DNA from: DASUHT01 sp038230835 | Lineage (GTDB): Bacteria; Actinomycetota; Thermoleophilia; Gaiellales; JAICJC01 | NCBI GenBank assembly: GCA_038230835.1 | Contig: JBBRMM010000015.1 | Coordinates: 1 to 64,000 of the forward strand | DNA length: 64,000 bases | Reading direction: 5' to 3' | The notes under the pieces: model-generated | The model's database searches: none | What the model was told of the DNA's origin: nothing | What the model saw: the letters and a program-made list of their open reading frames with translations, nothing else | Part shown: one piece after another, positions 50,233 through 58,969 of the stretch | How positions within the stretch are numbered: the stretch's first letter is position 1 | Layout: every line of letters starts with the position of its first letter | Translations under genes and position numbers: made by a program

Positions 50233-51183
50233 ATGCACGCCCACACGATCCACGAGGTGCGCACGGAGGCGTTCGAATACGCGTGGGACAACAGCGTCGA
50301 GCCAGTGCTCTCCGTCGAGTCGGGCGCGGAGGTGCTGTTGCACGTGCGCGACGCCTCGGACGAGCAGATCGACGCCGGCTCGACGCTCGACGCCGTGGCC
50401 AGGCTCGACTTCTCGCACGTGAACCCGGTCAGTGGGCCGGTCGAGGTGCGGGGGGCGAAACCGGGCGACGTGCTCGCGGTGGACATCCTCGAGTTCCGGC
50501 CCCGCGACTGGGGCTGGACGGCGATCTTCCCCGGGTTCGGGCTGCTGGCAGACGAGTTCCCGGAGCCGTGGCTGCGGATCTCGCGGGTCGACGCGGAGCA
50601 CGGAGTGGTCGCCTTCGGCGACGGTATCTCGCTGCCCTACGAACCGTTTCCGGGCACGATCGGCGTTGCGCTGCCGCAGCCGGGCCGGCACTCGGTGCTG
50701 CCCCCGTCGGACTTCGGCGGGAACCTCGACATCAAGCACCTGCGAGCGGGGTCGACGCTGTACCTCCCGGTGGGAGTGGAGGGTGCACTGTTCTCGGTCG
50801 GCGACACGCATGCGGCGATGGGTGACGGCGAGGTGTGCGGCACGGCGGTCGAGACCGCGATGGACATCACGGTGCGGCTCTCCCTGCGGCGTGACTTTGC
50901 CATCGAGCAGCCCCAGTACCACCTGCCGGCGGCCGCGCGGGAGCCCGCGTCGAAGTCCGCCTGTCACGTGTGCACGGGGGTTGCCCCCGACCTGATGGAG
51001 GCAGCCCGCAAGTCGGTGCGGTCGATGATCGGACACCTCGGGCATCGGTACGGGCTCGACCGGCAGGAGGCCTACGCGCTGGTCAGTGTCGCCTGCGACC
51101 TGCGCATCCACGAGGTCGTGGACGCCCCGAACTGGGTTGTCGGTGCGTTCCTGCCCGAGGCGATCCTGGCGGAGCGGATCTGA
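50233..51183 (+). CDS. Acetamidase/formamidase family protein
   Basis: A 316-residue FmdA/AmdA-type hydrolase that releases ammonia from small amides. Hallmarks are GPVEVRGAKPGDVLAVDILE, FGGNLDIKHLRAGSTLYLPV and FSVGDTHAAMGDGEVCGTAV, with the metal/active-site His and Asp/Glu in DTHAAMGDGE. Length is typical. It starts 3 bp after the NTPase gene, so the two may be co-transcribed, though no functional link is obvious. Confidence 0.93.
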   Translation: MHAHTIHEVRTEAFEYAWDNSVEPVLSVESGAEVLLHVRDASDEQIDAGSTLDAVARLDFSHVNPVSGPVEVRGAKPGDVLAVDILEFRPRDWGWTAIFPGFGLLADEFPEPWLRISRVDAEHGVVAFGDGISLPYEPFPGTIGVALPQPGRHSVLPPSDFGGNLDIKHLRAGSTLYLPVGVEGALFSVGDTHAAMGDGEVCGTAVETAMDITVRLSLRRDFAIEQPQYHLPAAAREPASKSACHVCTGVAPDLMEAARKSVRSMIGHLGHRYGLDRQEAYALVSVACDLRIHEVVDAPNWVVGAFLPEAILAERI

Positions 51184-51210
51184 GCGATCCGGGCTCCGTC
51201 GGGGCGTGGC

Positions 51211-51369
51211 TCACGCAGCCCCATGCTCGATGATCACGGCGTCCGCGCGGTCGGTGTGCCGCTTGATGTCGAACCTCGCTTCTGCCCACAGCGTCGCAAT
51301 CAGTGTCTCACGGCGGCGGGCTGACCGGGTGCGCCAGTGCCGGCGCCGGCCCGTGGGGTCGATGGTCAC
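51211..51369 (-). CDS. Small basic hypothetical protein (52 aa)
   Basis: A short reading frame with GTG start and strong third-position GC throughout. It reads MTIDPTGRRRHWRTRSARRR, then an amphipathic ETLIATLWAEARFDIKRH and DRADAVIIEHGAA. The codon pattern and lack of any competing gene argue that it is expressed. No family recognised. Confidence 0.5.
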   Translation of the reverse strand: MTIDPTGRRRHWRTRSARRRETLIATLWAEARFDIKRHTDRADAVIIEHGAA

Positions 51370-51457
51370 GATTCGACCCTGCCAGCGCGCCCAGATCCCC
51401 CGCCCCTGGGGCGCACGTGCACCTGGTAGGTTATCGAGGGTGTGTCGGCCGGCGTTG

Positions 51458-52455
51458 TCACAGGTGGAAGGCGGCCAGCAGGCCCGGTGCGGTTTGGGCG
51501 TCGCGCAGCGGTGGCAGTCCCAGCAGGATGTCGGAGCCGCGCAGGAGCGAGTAGTGGGTGAGCGCGCCGCTGAACACGGTGCCCGGCTTCGTGTAGCGGC
51601 TGATCACGATCAGTGGGACGTGGCAGCTCTCGTCGGTCGGGTTGGCGGCGCAGTCCTCGCCGGCGCCGATGGCGCCCCCGGTGCCCTCGTCGACGGTGAT
51701 GAAGATCGCTGTCGGGTGGGCCTGGTAGGCGGTGCTGCGCACGATCCGTGGGATCCACACGGCGAGCCACTGATCGCCGGTCGTGATCGAGCAGGCGTGC
51801 ATGTCGTTGCACAGGTTGGGAGCGATGAAGACGTAGCCCGGCAACGTGCGGGCCGAGAGCGCATGGGCGAGCGCGCCCTCGGTCGTGGTGCCGAGCGGCA
51901 GGTCACGACTGGCGCAGGTCGACGCGAGGCCCCTGTAGACCACCGGCGGGTTGTGGTTCTGGGTGTACTGGCCCGCGCTGGAGCGGGACGGGTAGCAGTT
52001 CGAGGGCATGCCCTCGGCGTACGATCCCCATCCGACACCGGCCTGCTGGGCCTGCAGGAAGATACCGCCGACCGGGAAGGTGCATCCGCAGTCGGACGTC
52101 GTGCCGAAGGTCGATCCCGCGGTCATCGCCAGGTAGTTGGGGAGCGACGGGTGGGTGATGCTGCGGTAGGCCGAAGCCAGCCCGCAGTCCGCTGCGAGAC
52201 CGTTCAAGTAGGGCGCCGCCGTGGCGGCGGGCGACCCCGCCGGACCGATCAGGTCGCCGTACGAGTGGTTCTCGAGCGCGATCACGACACGTGTTTGAAG
52301 CGGGCCGGCGCCGGGTCGACCGCGGTTCCACACGGGCCCGTGCTCGCCGTCGAGTGCGGCGCCGGGAGCTGTGCGGCCGCCGGCGTGGCGGCCCACCCGG
52401 CCGTGACCGCGACCCCCAGTGCAACCCTGAGCATCCGGTACTGCATCTTGGACAC
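51458..52455 (-). pseudogene. Secreted phosphoesterase (AcpA-like), single-base frameshift
   Basis: The signal peptide (MLRVALGVAVTAGWAATPAA) and first 50 residues lie in one frame and end ARFKHV, while VVIALENHSYGDLIGPAGS and the rest lie in the next. One extra base near 52286-52292 would restore FKHVVVIALENHSY, the usual start of this phosphoesterase domain. Later motifs are intact: THPSLPNYLAMTAGSTFG, FIAPNLCNDMHA, FITVDEGTGG and CHVPLIVIS. GTG start at 52455 with GGGAG. Such secreted phosphatases or phospholipase-C-like enzymes release phosphate, which fits the five-unit PHO-like array upstream. Confidence 0.8.
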
Positions 52456-52578
52456 CACGGTCTCCCTTTCCGCGGCCGTGAGGCCGCGAGTCCCCTCGGC
52501 TCGCGGCCTCTCCGGCCTGGCCCACATCGCTACGAACGCGATCGAGTATCCGAGGCCGGGCGCCTCACATGGGTGTCG

Positions 52579-52633
52579 GGGCCGTTACCGGATCGTGAGC
52601 GTGTGGTGACCGGATCGTGAGCCGCTGGTGATC
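52579..52633 (-). promoter_or_regulatory. Five-unit PHO-box-like array before the phosphoesterase
   Basis: On the minus strand five consecutive 11-mers read GATCACCAGCG, GCTCACGATCC, GGTCACCACAC, GCTCACGATCC and GGTAACGGCCC. Four keep TCAC at the same position. It is the longest and cleanest such array in the window, about 125-180 bp before the phosphoesterase start. Confidence 0.8.
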
Positions 52634-52804
52634 GCCCTGAGCCCGCGGTTGCAACGTTCCCAGCGTGTTCACGGCAGCGACCGGCGCCGTTTGCGAAACG
52701 GTAACGCTGGCGGCGTACCGTGATCCTGGCCATTGACCGCCGCGGGCGGCGGGGCGCCCGAGGCGCCCCGAGATCGGTGGCGACCAAGCTAGATAGGAGG
52801 GGTT

Positions 52805-53629
52805 GTGAGAAAAGCGTTGACCGCACTGGTACCCACGCTTGTGCTCGGCATTGGGGTGAGCCAGGCCGCCGCCAGCACCGTGATCTACCAGAGCACGGTG
52901 CCCGCTCCCGGCAATCTCCCAAGCGTCGGCTTCGAGGCGTCCCAGGTGAGCGAGTTCGGAGACGCGGTCGCATTTCCGAGTGGGGGGCCGCGCATCGTGA
53001 GAACCGTCAAGGTGCAGCTGAGCAGCTGGGCCTGTCAGGACGGGAATTGGTTCAGCAGCAACTGTTTCTCGGCACCGCGTTCGACGTTCTCGGTGCCCAT
53101 CACGTTGAATCTGTACAGTCCCAACAGCGTCAACCCGGATCTCCCCGGACCGCTGATCCAGTCGTTCACCCAGTCGTTCGATGTGCCCTACCGGCCCACC
53201 GCGAACCTGACGCACTGCCACGGAACCGATGCTGGCGAATGGTGGTCGGGCTCACTGGGCAAGTGCTTCAACGGCAAGGTCGCCACGATCACATTCAAGG
53301 TGGGTGGCCTGGGGATCCAGTTGCCGGACTCGATTATCGCCGGCGTCGCCTACAACACGACTCACTACGGCTACAGCCCGATTGGGGAATCAGCGGCGTG
53401 CTTCGGCACCGCTGCCGGATGCCCATACGACTCGCTCAACTTCGGGCTCTCACCGGCCGTGTCCATCGGCTCCCAGGTGAATCCTGGGACCGTGTTCCAG
53501 AACGCCACGCAGTCGAGCGATTATTGCGACGGTACGCCCACTCCGGGGATCTTCAACCTCGACTCGCCGACCTCGGCGTGCTGGGGCGCGGGACCGTACA
53601 TCCCCGCAATTCAGATCAGCGCCTCCTGA
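52805..53629 (+). CDS. Secreted protein of unknown function
   Basis: A 274-residue exported protein. The GTG start at 52805 has AGGAGG just upstream; the signal peptide is LTALVPTLVLGIGVSQAAAS. The mature protein is beta-rich with six or more Cys, and contains VRTVKVQLSSWACQDGNWFS and FKVGGLGIQLPDSIIAGVAY. The pattern suggests an extracellular beta-sandwich domain. No family recognised. The 170 bp before it contain nothing else clear beyond a GTTTGCGAAACGGTAACG stretch. Confidence 0.65.
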   Translation: MRKALTALVPTLVLGIGVSQAAASTVIYQSTVPAPGNLPSVGFEASQVSEFGDAVAFPSGGPRIVRTVKVQLSSWACQDGNWFSSNCFSAPRSTFSVPITLNLYSPNSVNPDLPGPLIQSFTQSFDVPYRPTANLTHCHGTDAGEWWSGSLGKCFNGKVATITFKVGGLGIQLPDSIIAGVAYNTTHYGYSPIGESAACFGTAAGCPYDSLNFGLSPAVSIGSQVNPGTVFQNATQSSDYCDGTPTPGIFNLDSPTSACWGAGPYIPAIQISAS

Positions 53630-53651
53630 GCGGTCGGTGACACACCCGTGG

Positions 53652-53683
53652 TTCGGGGGTCGGTCAATCGACCGGCCCCCGAA
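53652..53683. terminator. Bidirectional terminator hairpin
   Basis: TTCGGGGG-T-CGGTC-AATC-GACCG-G-CCCCCGAA, a 13-bp stem with one mismatch between convergent genes. Confidence 0.65.
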
Positions 53684-53736
53684 GCGGATGTCTGGCGGCG
53701 GCGCCCCCAGGGTCGGTTCGCCAGGGTTGAGGGCGG

Positions 53737-55368
53737 CTACTTGGCCAGCCACATCTCCGGGATCAGTTCGAAGTAGCTGCCGGTGAACACCAGTCCGTGC
53801 AGCCGCGCCGAGTCGAACTTCGGCTGCTCGAGGTGCAGGAACGGCGCCCAGCCGGCGTCGCTCTGCATGAACAGGTTGTCGATGCGCGCCCACGCCATGT
53901 CGCGCGCGTTTCCGAGCGGCATCTGCTTGGCCGCATCGATCATCCGGTTCAGCCGCGGGTCGTTGGTGTTCGAGACGTCGTTGTTGCCGACGTTCACGAT
54001 GTGCTCGCCGTTGAGCAGGGTGTCGATGAAGTCCTCGCCCTCGGGGTAGTCCTGGTCGAAGTGGTTGAAGGCGATCTGGGGGTCGCCTTTCTGGGTCAGC
54101 AGGGTGTCCCAGTACACGGAATCGTCCAGCGTCTTCACCCCGGTCACGTTGAGCCCGATCTGGCTCAGCACGGACGCCAGGTACTGCGCGGCCTTCGGCG
54201 CGGGGTCGGCATTGGTCGTCCAGATCTGCACCGGAACGCCCGCCGCTCCTGACTGCTGCACCAACTGCTTGGCCTTGGCCAGGTTGTACGGGTAGAGGTT
54301 CGGCTCGTGGTATGCGGCGCCGAACGACGGCGGGATCACCGTCTCGGTCGGCGTGCCCTGGCCGCCGAAGATCTTGACCAGCGCCCCGCGGTCGATCGCG
54401 TAGTTGACCGCCTGGCGCACCGCCAGCTTGTCGAACGGGGGCTTGCGCTCGTTCATCGAGAAGTAGGTGTCGTTGTTGCGCGGGTACAGGTGCACCTGCG
54501 AAGGGTGCTGCTTCTCGAGCGTCGCCAGCCGGTCCGAGGGCACCGCCTCCATGTACCAGTCGAGCTGGCCGCCGAGCGTCTCGTCGACCGCCTGCTCGGG
54601 CGTGACCCCGATCTGGATGTCGACCCCCGACAGGTGGCCGTTGGGCGAGTTGGGCGACCACTGCTTGAACGCCGGGTTGCGCACCAGCTGGATGGTCTGG
54701 TGGGGGACGTAGTTCGAGATCCGGTAGGGACCGGTGGCCACCCGCCAGGCGGTGTCGGTCGAGATGTCCTTGTACGGCATCCCGGCCGGGACGGCGAAGG
54801 CGAACGGCATCGCCATGATGTCCAGGAACGCCCCGTCGGGGTGTGTCAGGTGGAACGTGATGGTCATCGCGGCGTCGTCGATGACGATGCCGGAGATGTG
54901 CTGCGCATGCCCGGCGGCGTACGCGTTTGCGCCGACGATCGACGTGTAGAAGCCGACCCCCGGCGAGCCGATGTGGAACAACCGCTCGATCGCGTAACGG
55001 AAGTCGCTCGGCTTGACCGCCCGGTTGACGGGCCCACCGAACATGACGCATGGGTGCAGGTGGAACGTGTACGTGCGGCCGCCGGGCATGGCTGTCGCGA
55101 TGTCCGGAACGACCTGCGAGCCGGCCGCCCCAGGGGCCTTCTGGAATGTCAGCAGCCCGTTGTTGGTGGCCTCGAGGATCTCCCACCCCTCCACCGCGTA
55201 GGAGAGGCCGGTGTCGAGATGATCCGGGTTGTCGGGGATACCGGCCTTGAGGATGCCGCCGTTGACCGGTGCGCCCGCCGCACCGGACGGGTTGGACGTG
55301 CCGCCGGACGAGCCGCAGCCGGCGGCCACGGTGACCAGCGCGGTGAGGATGATCAGGGTGCGGTTCAT
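53737..55368 (-). CDS. Dipeptide/oligopeptide-type ABC substrate-binding lipoprotein (family 5), copy 1
   Basis: A 543-residue lipoprotein (LIILTALVTVAAGC lipobox) with the SBP-family-5 fold: GGILKAGIPDNPDHLDTGLS, WRVATGPYRISNYVPHQT and KLAVRQAVNYAIDRGALVK. It binds peptides, sugars or glycosides outside the membrane. It is closely related to the protein encoded at 57326-58969, so one arose by duplication. GGGAGG precedes the ATG. It is the last gene of the Amadori-type cluster. Confidence 0.9.
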   Translation of the reverse strand: MNRTLIILTALVTVAAGCGSSGGTSNPSGAAGAPVNGGILKAGIPDNPDHLDTGLSYAVEGWEILEATNNGLLTFQKAPGAAGSQVVPDIATAMPGGRTYTFHLHPCVMFGGPVNRAVKPSDFRYAIERLFHIGSPGVGFYTSIVGANAYAAGHAQHISGIVIDDAAMTITFHLTHPDGAFLDIMAMPFAFAVPAGMPYKDISTDTAWRVATGPYRISNYVPHQTIQLVRNPAFKQWSPNSPNGHLSGVDIQIGVTPEQAVDETLGGQLDWYMEAVPSDRLATLEKQHPSQVHLYPRNNDTYFSMNERKPPFDKLAVRQAVNYAIDRGALVKIFGGQGTPTETVIPPSFGAAYHEPNLYPYNLAKAKQLVQQSGAAGVPVQIWTTNADPAPKAAQYLASVLSQIGLNVTGVKTLDDSVYWDTLLTQKGDPQIAFNHFDQDYPEGEDFIDTLLNGEHIVNVGNNDVSNTNDPRLNRMIDAAKQMPLGNARDMAWARIDNLFMQSDAGWAPFLHLEQPKFDSARLHGLVFTGSYFELIPEMWLAK

Positions 55369-55378
55369 GCTGCCTCCC

Positions 55379-56347
55379 TCATGCTGTTCTGCTGCGCGGA
55401 TCGAGCCACAGATAGGCGACGTCCACGAGCGTGTTGAAGATGACCACGAAGAACGCTCCGTAGAGCGTGAGCACCATCAGCGGTGGCAGATCGAGGTGTT
55501 GGACCGATTCCTGGGCGTACTGGCCGACTCCCTCGAGGCCGAAGATCGGCTCGATCAGGATCACGGTACCGCCGACCGCCGCTCCGAAGTCCAGGCCGAA
55601 CAGCGTGGCCACCGGAATCAGGCAGGTGCGCAGCGTGTGCCGGGTGAGCACGCGCCAGCTCGATAGCCCCTTGGCGCGGGCGGTGCGCACGTAATCCTGG
55701 TGGCGCACCTCGAGCAGCGAGTTGCGCACCACTCGGGCGTAGAACCCGATCGACACCACCGCCAGCGTGATCCAGGGCAGCACCAGATGCGAGGCCCACG
55801 AGAGTGGATCCTGGGTGAACGGTACGTAGCCACCGGCCGGGAGCCACGAGAAGAGCGGGTTGGAGTGGTAGCGGAAGGTGAGCAGGTAGAGGAGCACGGC
55901 CCCCAGCCAGAAGATCGGGATCGACACCCCGGCCAGGGCGACCACGGTCAGCACCCTATCCAGCCACCGCCCCTGGTGCAGCCCCGAGAGGACACCGATC
56001 GCCACGCCGAACACCAGCCAGATGGCGGCCGCGCCGATCGCCAGCGAGAGGGTGCGCGGCACGCCGTTCTCGATCGCCGGCAGCACGGGGGTCTGATCCT
56101 GGTAGGAGATCAGGTCGTGCTTGATGAAGATCCGGTCCATCATGTCGGCGTACTGGACGTACAGCGGGTGGTCGAAGCCCCAGTCGTGGCGGATCTGGCG
56201 GATGTTCTCCTGCGTCGGGTGGCGGCCCGCGAGCCTCAGGGCGGGGTCGCCGCCGGGGATCACGTTGAAGATCAGGAAGACCGCGATCGAGATCGCCACC
56301 AGCACCGCGGCCAGGCCCAGAACGCGTTGGACGAGAGCGCTCCCCAT
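55379..56347 (-). CDS. ABC transporter permease (DppB type)
   Basis: A 322-residue six-helix permease. It starts VQRVLGLAAVLVAISIAVFL and has the DppB/OppB GGDPA loop, VAIGVLSGLHQGRWLD and the coupling motif YVRTARAKGLSSWRVLTRHT. It keeps ILIEPIFGLEGVGQYAQESV, a DppB signature. Its ATG overlaps the stop of the DppC gene by one base. Confidence 0.92.
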   Translation of the reverse strand: MGSALVQRVLGLAAVLVAISIAVFLIFNVIPGGDPALRLAGRHPTQENIRQIRHDWGFDHPLYVQYADMMDRIFIKHDLISYQDQTPVLPAIENGVPRTLSLAIGAAAIWLVFGVAIGVLSGLHQGRWLDRVLTVVALAGVSIPIFWLGAVLLYLLTFRYHSNPLFSWLPAGGYVPFTQDPLSWASHLVLPWITLAVVSIGFYARVVRNSLLEVRHQDYVRTARAKGLSSWRVLTRHTLRTCLIPVATLFGLDFGAAVGGTVILIEPIFGLEGVGQYAQESVQHLDLPPLMVLTLYGAFFVVIFNTLVDVAYLWLDPRSRTA

Positions 56348-57329
56348 CAGCGGATCCGTAGCCTCGCGTGGGGGTCGAGGGCGTCGCGCAGGGCGTCTCC
56401 CAGCACGTTCAGCGAGACCACGGTCAGCATGATGGCGATCCCGGGCGCAACCGTCAGCGCAGGCGCCGTGACGATCGTCTGATAGCCCTGCTGAATGATG
56501 TTGCCCCAACTGGGGGTGAGGATCGGCACACCGACGCCCAGGAACGACAGGGCGGCCTCGGTGAGGATGTTGTTGGCCACGATCAGTGTCAGAAAGACGA
56601 TCGTCATCGAGGCGATGTTCGGCGCGAGCTCGCGGGTCATGATCCGCAGCGGTCCGGCGCCCTGGGCCACGGCAGCCTCCACGAACTCCATCTGACGCAG
56701 CGCGCGCACCTGCCCGCGGATCGGCCGCGCGACGTAGGGCACGTAGACGATCGCGATCACCATCACCGGGATCGAGAGTGAGCTCGACGACACGTGCAAC
56801 GGTCCCAGCGCGATGCCGTTGACCGCAAACGCCGTCGCCAGAGCAACCGCCAGCAGGTACACGGGAAACGACCAGATCAGGTCGAGCAGGCGCGAGATCA
56901 GCGCGTCGGCGATGCCGCCCGCGTACCCGGCGGTGACCCCCAGCAGCAGCGCCAAGCCCACACATACGACGGCGGACAGGATGCCGACTCGAGCGAGACC
57001 CGGCCGCCGTACAGGATGCGCACGAACAGGTCGCGGCCGTTGGCGTCGGCGCCAAGGATGTAGCAGGCCCGCCACCCGGGGCCGATCGGGGTGCCGTCGT
57101 TGGCCACGACAGGCACCCGGTGCCCGCCGCTGGAGATGTACCCCTGGATGTTCTGGTCGTTGGGGCTGTGGTGGCAGACGTGGCTCACCCACAGCGGTGC
57201 CCCTGGAAAGCAGGCGAACAGGATGGCGGCGAACAGCACCGCGGAGGCGATCCCGGCGGGGTTGCGGCGCAGGCGGCGCCAGGCGAGGTTCAACCCACCT
57301 CGCCCCGCCGTGACCGCCGCTTGGCTCAC
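56347..57329 (-). pseudogene. ABC transporter permease (DppC type), single-base frameshift
   Basis: The N-terminal part (NLAWRRLRRNPAGIASAVLF, the extracellular loop, and LGADANGRDLFVRILYGGRV) is in one frame, and the remaining helices from VGILSAVVCVGLALLLG onward in another. Adding one base near 56990 joins GGRVSL to VGILSAVV, restoring a normal DppC of about 327 residues. The coupling loop MEFVEAAVAQGAGPLRIMTR is intact. GTG at 57329 overlaps the TGA of the binding-protein gene. Either a fresh mutation or a one-base sequence error. Confidence 0.8.
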
Positions 57330-58969
57330 TTGGTGAGATACATGGAGGGGAACAGCTCGAAGTAGGTGCCGTTGAACACGAGGCCGTGCAGGCGGGCAGA
57401 GACGAATTTCGGCCACTGTCGGTTCATGAACGGCGCCCAGCCGGCGTCATTCTTCATGAACAGGTAGTCCAGCTTCGCCCAGATGGCGTTGCGCTTGGCC
57501 CCCAGCGGCATCCGCTTGGCCTGGTCGATCATCCGGTTGTACGCCGGGATGTTGGTGTACGACTGGTCGTTGTTGCCGACCGGCACGATGTGCTCGCCGT
57601 TCAGGATCACGTCCATCCAGTCCTGACCCTCCGGATAATCCTGATTCCAGTCCTGGAAGGCGATCTGCGGGTCACCCTTGGCGGTGGCGAGCGTGTCCCA
57701 GTACACCGATTCGTCGAAGGTCTTCACGGTGGCCCTGAGCCCGATGTTGTTGAGCACGCTCGCGAGGTACTGGACGGCGGTCGGGGTGGGGTCGGTGGTG
57801 TGCCCCCACACGGTAACTGTCGCTCCCTCGACTCCGGCCTGCTGGATCAGCGCCTTGGCCTTGGCCAGGTTGTACGGGTACAGGTCGTGCCGCTTGAAGG
57901 CCGTTCCGAAGCCGGGTGGCAGGATGTTCTCGGTGGGGGTGCCCTGGCCGCCGTAGATCTTGACCAGCGCGTTTCGGTCGATCGCGTAGTTGACGGCCTG
58001 GCGGACGGCCAGCTTGTTGAACGGGTATTTGCGCTCGTTCATCACGAAGTAGGTGGTGTTGTTGCGCACGAATGGGTACACCTGCTTCGGATACTGCCGC
58101 TTCAGCTGGCTGTAGCGGTCGGGAGGGATCGACTCGAAGTACCAGTCCAACTGGTTGTCGGCGATCTCGTTCACGGACTGGTCCGGGGTGACGCCGATGA
58201 CCACGTCGATGCCGTCCAGGTGGCCGTTGGGGGTGTCCGGTGTCCACGACTTGAAGCTCGGGTTGCGGCGGATCGTGATCGACTGGTGGGGCACGTAGCC
58301 GGTGATCCGGTACGGCCCGGTCGCCACCCGCCATTGTGGGATGGTGGAGACGTCCTTGTTCGGCGCTCCGACCGGCATTGCGAAGGCAAAGGGAGTCGCC
58401 ATGTAGTCGAGGAACGTGCCGTCCGGCTGGTTCAGGTGGAACGAGATCGTCATCGTCGCGTCGTCGGCCACGATGCCGGAGATCCCGCCCTTGCGGGTCT
58501 TGGCGTAGCTCTGGGCGCCCGCGATGCCGGTGAAGAAGCCGACTCCGCCCGAGTCGACGCGGAACAGGCGCTCGATCGAGAACTTGAAGTCGGACGGCTT
58601 CACCTCACGGTTCACCGGAGCGGAGAACATCACCCCGTGGCGAAGGTGGAACGTGTACGTGAGCCCCCCGTCGCTGACCACGGGCATGGCGGTGGCGATG
58701 TCGGGCACGATCTGAGCGCCCGCCCCGCCGACCGCCTTCTTGAAGGTCAGCAGCCCGTTGTTGGTCGCCTCGAGGATCTCCCAGCCTTCGTTCGTGTACG
58801 AGAGCGCCGGGTCGAGGTGGTCGGGGTTGCCGGGGATACCGGCCTTCAGGACCCCGCCGTTGACTGCGGTGTTGGACGCCCCGTTCGAGCTCGAGCTCGA
58901 GCCGCTCCCGCAACCGCCCGCGATCGCGGCCGTGGCTGCCAGCGTCACCAGTGTGATGGTCACCTTCAT
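57326..58969 (-). CDS. Dipeptide/oligopeptide-type ABC substrate-binding lipoprotein (family 5), copy 2
   Basis: A 547-residue paralogue of the 53737-55368 product: lipobox LAATAAIAGGC, GGVLKAGIPGNPDHLDPALS, WRVATGPYRITGYVPHQS and KLAVRQAVNYAIDRNALVK. GGGAGG precedes the ATG at 58969, which overlaps the aminotransferase stop. Together with the permeases it would form a DppABC-like importer; no DppD/DppF ATPases are present in the window. Confidence 0.92.
   Translation of the reverse strand: MKVTITLVTLAATAAIAGGCGSGSSSSSNGASNTAVNGGVLKAGIPGNPDHLDPALSYTNEGWEILEATNNGLLTFKKAVGGAGAQIVPDIATAMPVVSDGGLTYTFHLRHGVMFSAPVNREVKPSDFKFSIERLFRVDSGGVGFFTGIAGAQSYAKTRKGGISGIVADDATMTISFHLNQPDGTFLDYMATPFAFAMPVGAPNKDVSTIPQWRVATGPYRITGYVPHQSITIRRNPSFKSWTPDTPNGHLDGIDVVIGVTPDQSVNEIADNQLDWYFESIPPDRYSQLKRQYPKQVYPFVRNNTTYFVMNERKYPFNKLAVRQAVNYAIDRNALVKIYGGQGTPTENILPPGFGTAFKRHDLYPYNLAKAKALIQQAGVEGATVTVWGHTTDPTPTAVQYLASVLNNIGLRATVKTFDESVYWDTLATAKGDPQIAFQDWNQDYPEGQDWMDVILNGEHIVPVGNNDQSYTNIPAYNRMIDQAKRMPLGAKRNAIWAKLDYLFMKNDAGWAPFMNRQWPKFVSARLHGLVFNGTYFELFPSMYLTK

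Noticed and set aside
52579..52633. Short tandem repeats considered as a CRISPR array
   Set aside because: Units are 11 bp with no spacers; the TCAC phase fits PHO boxes.
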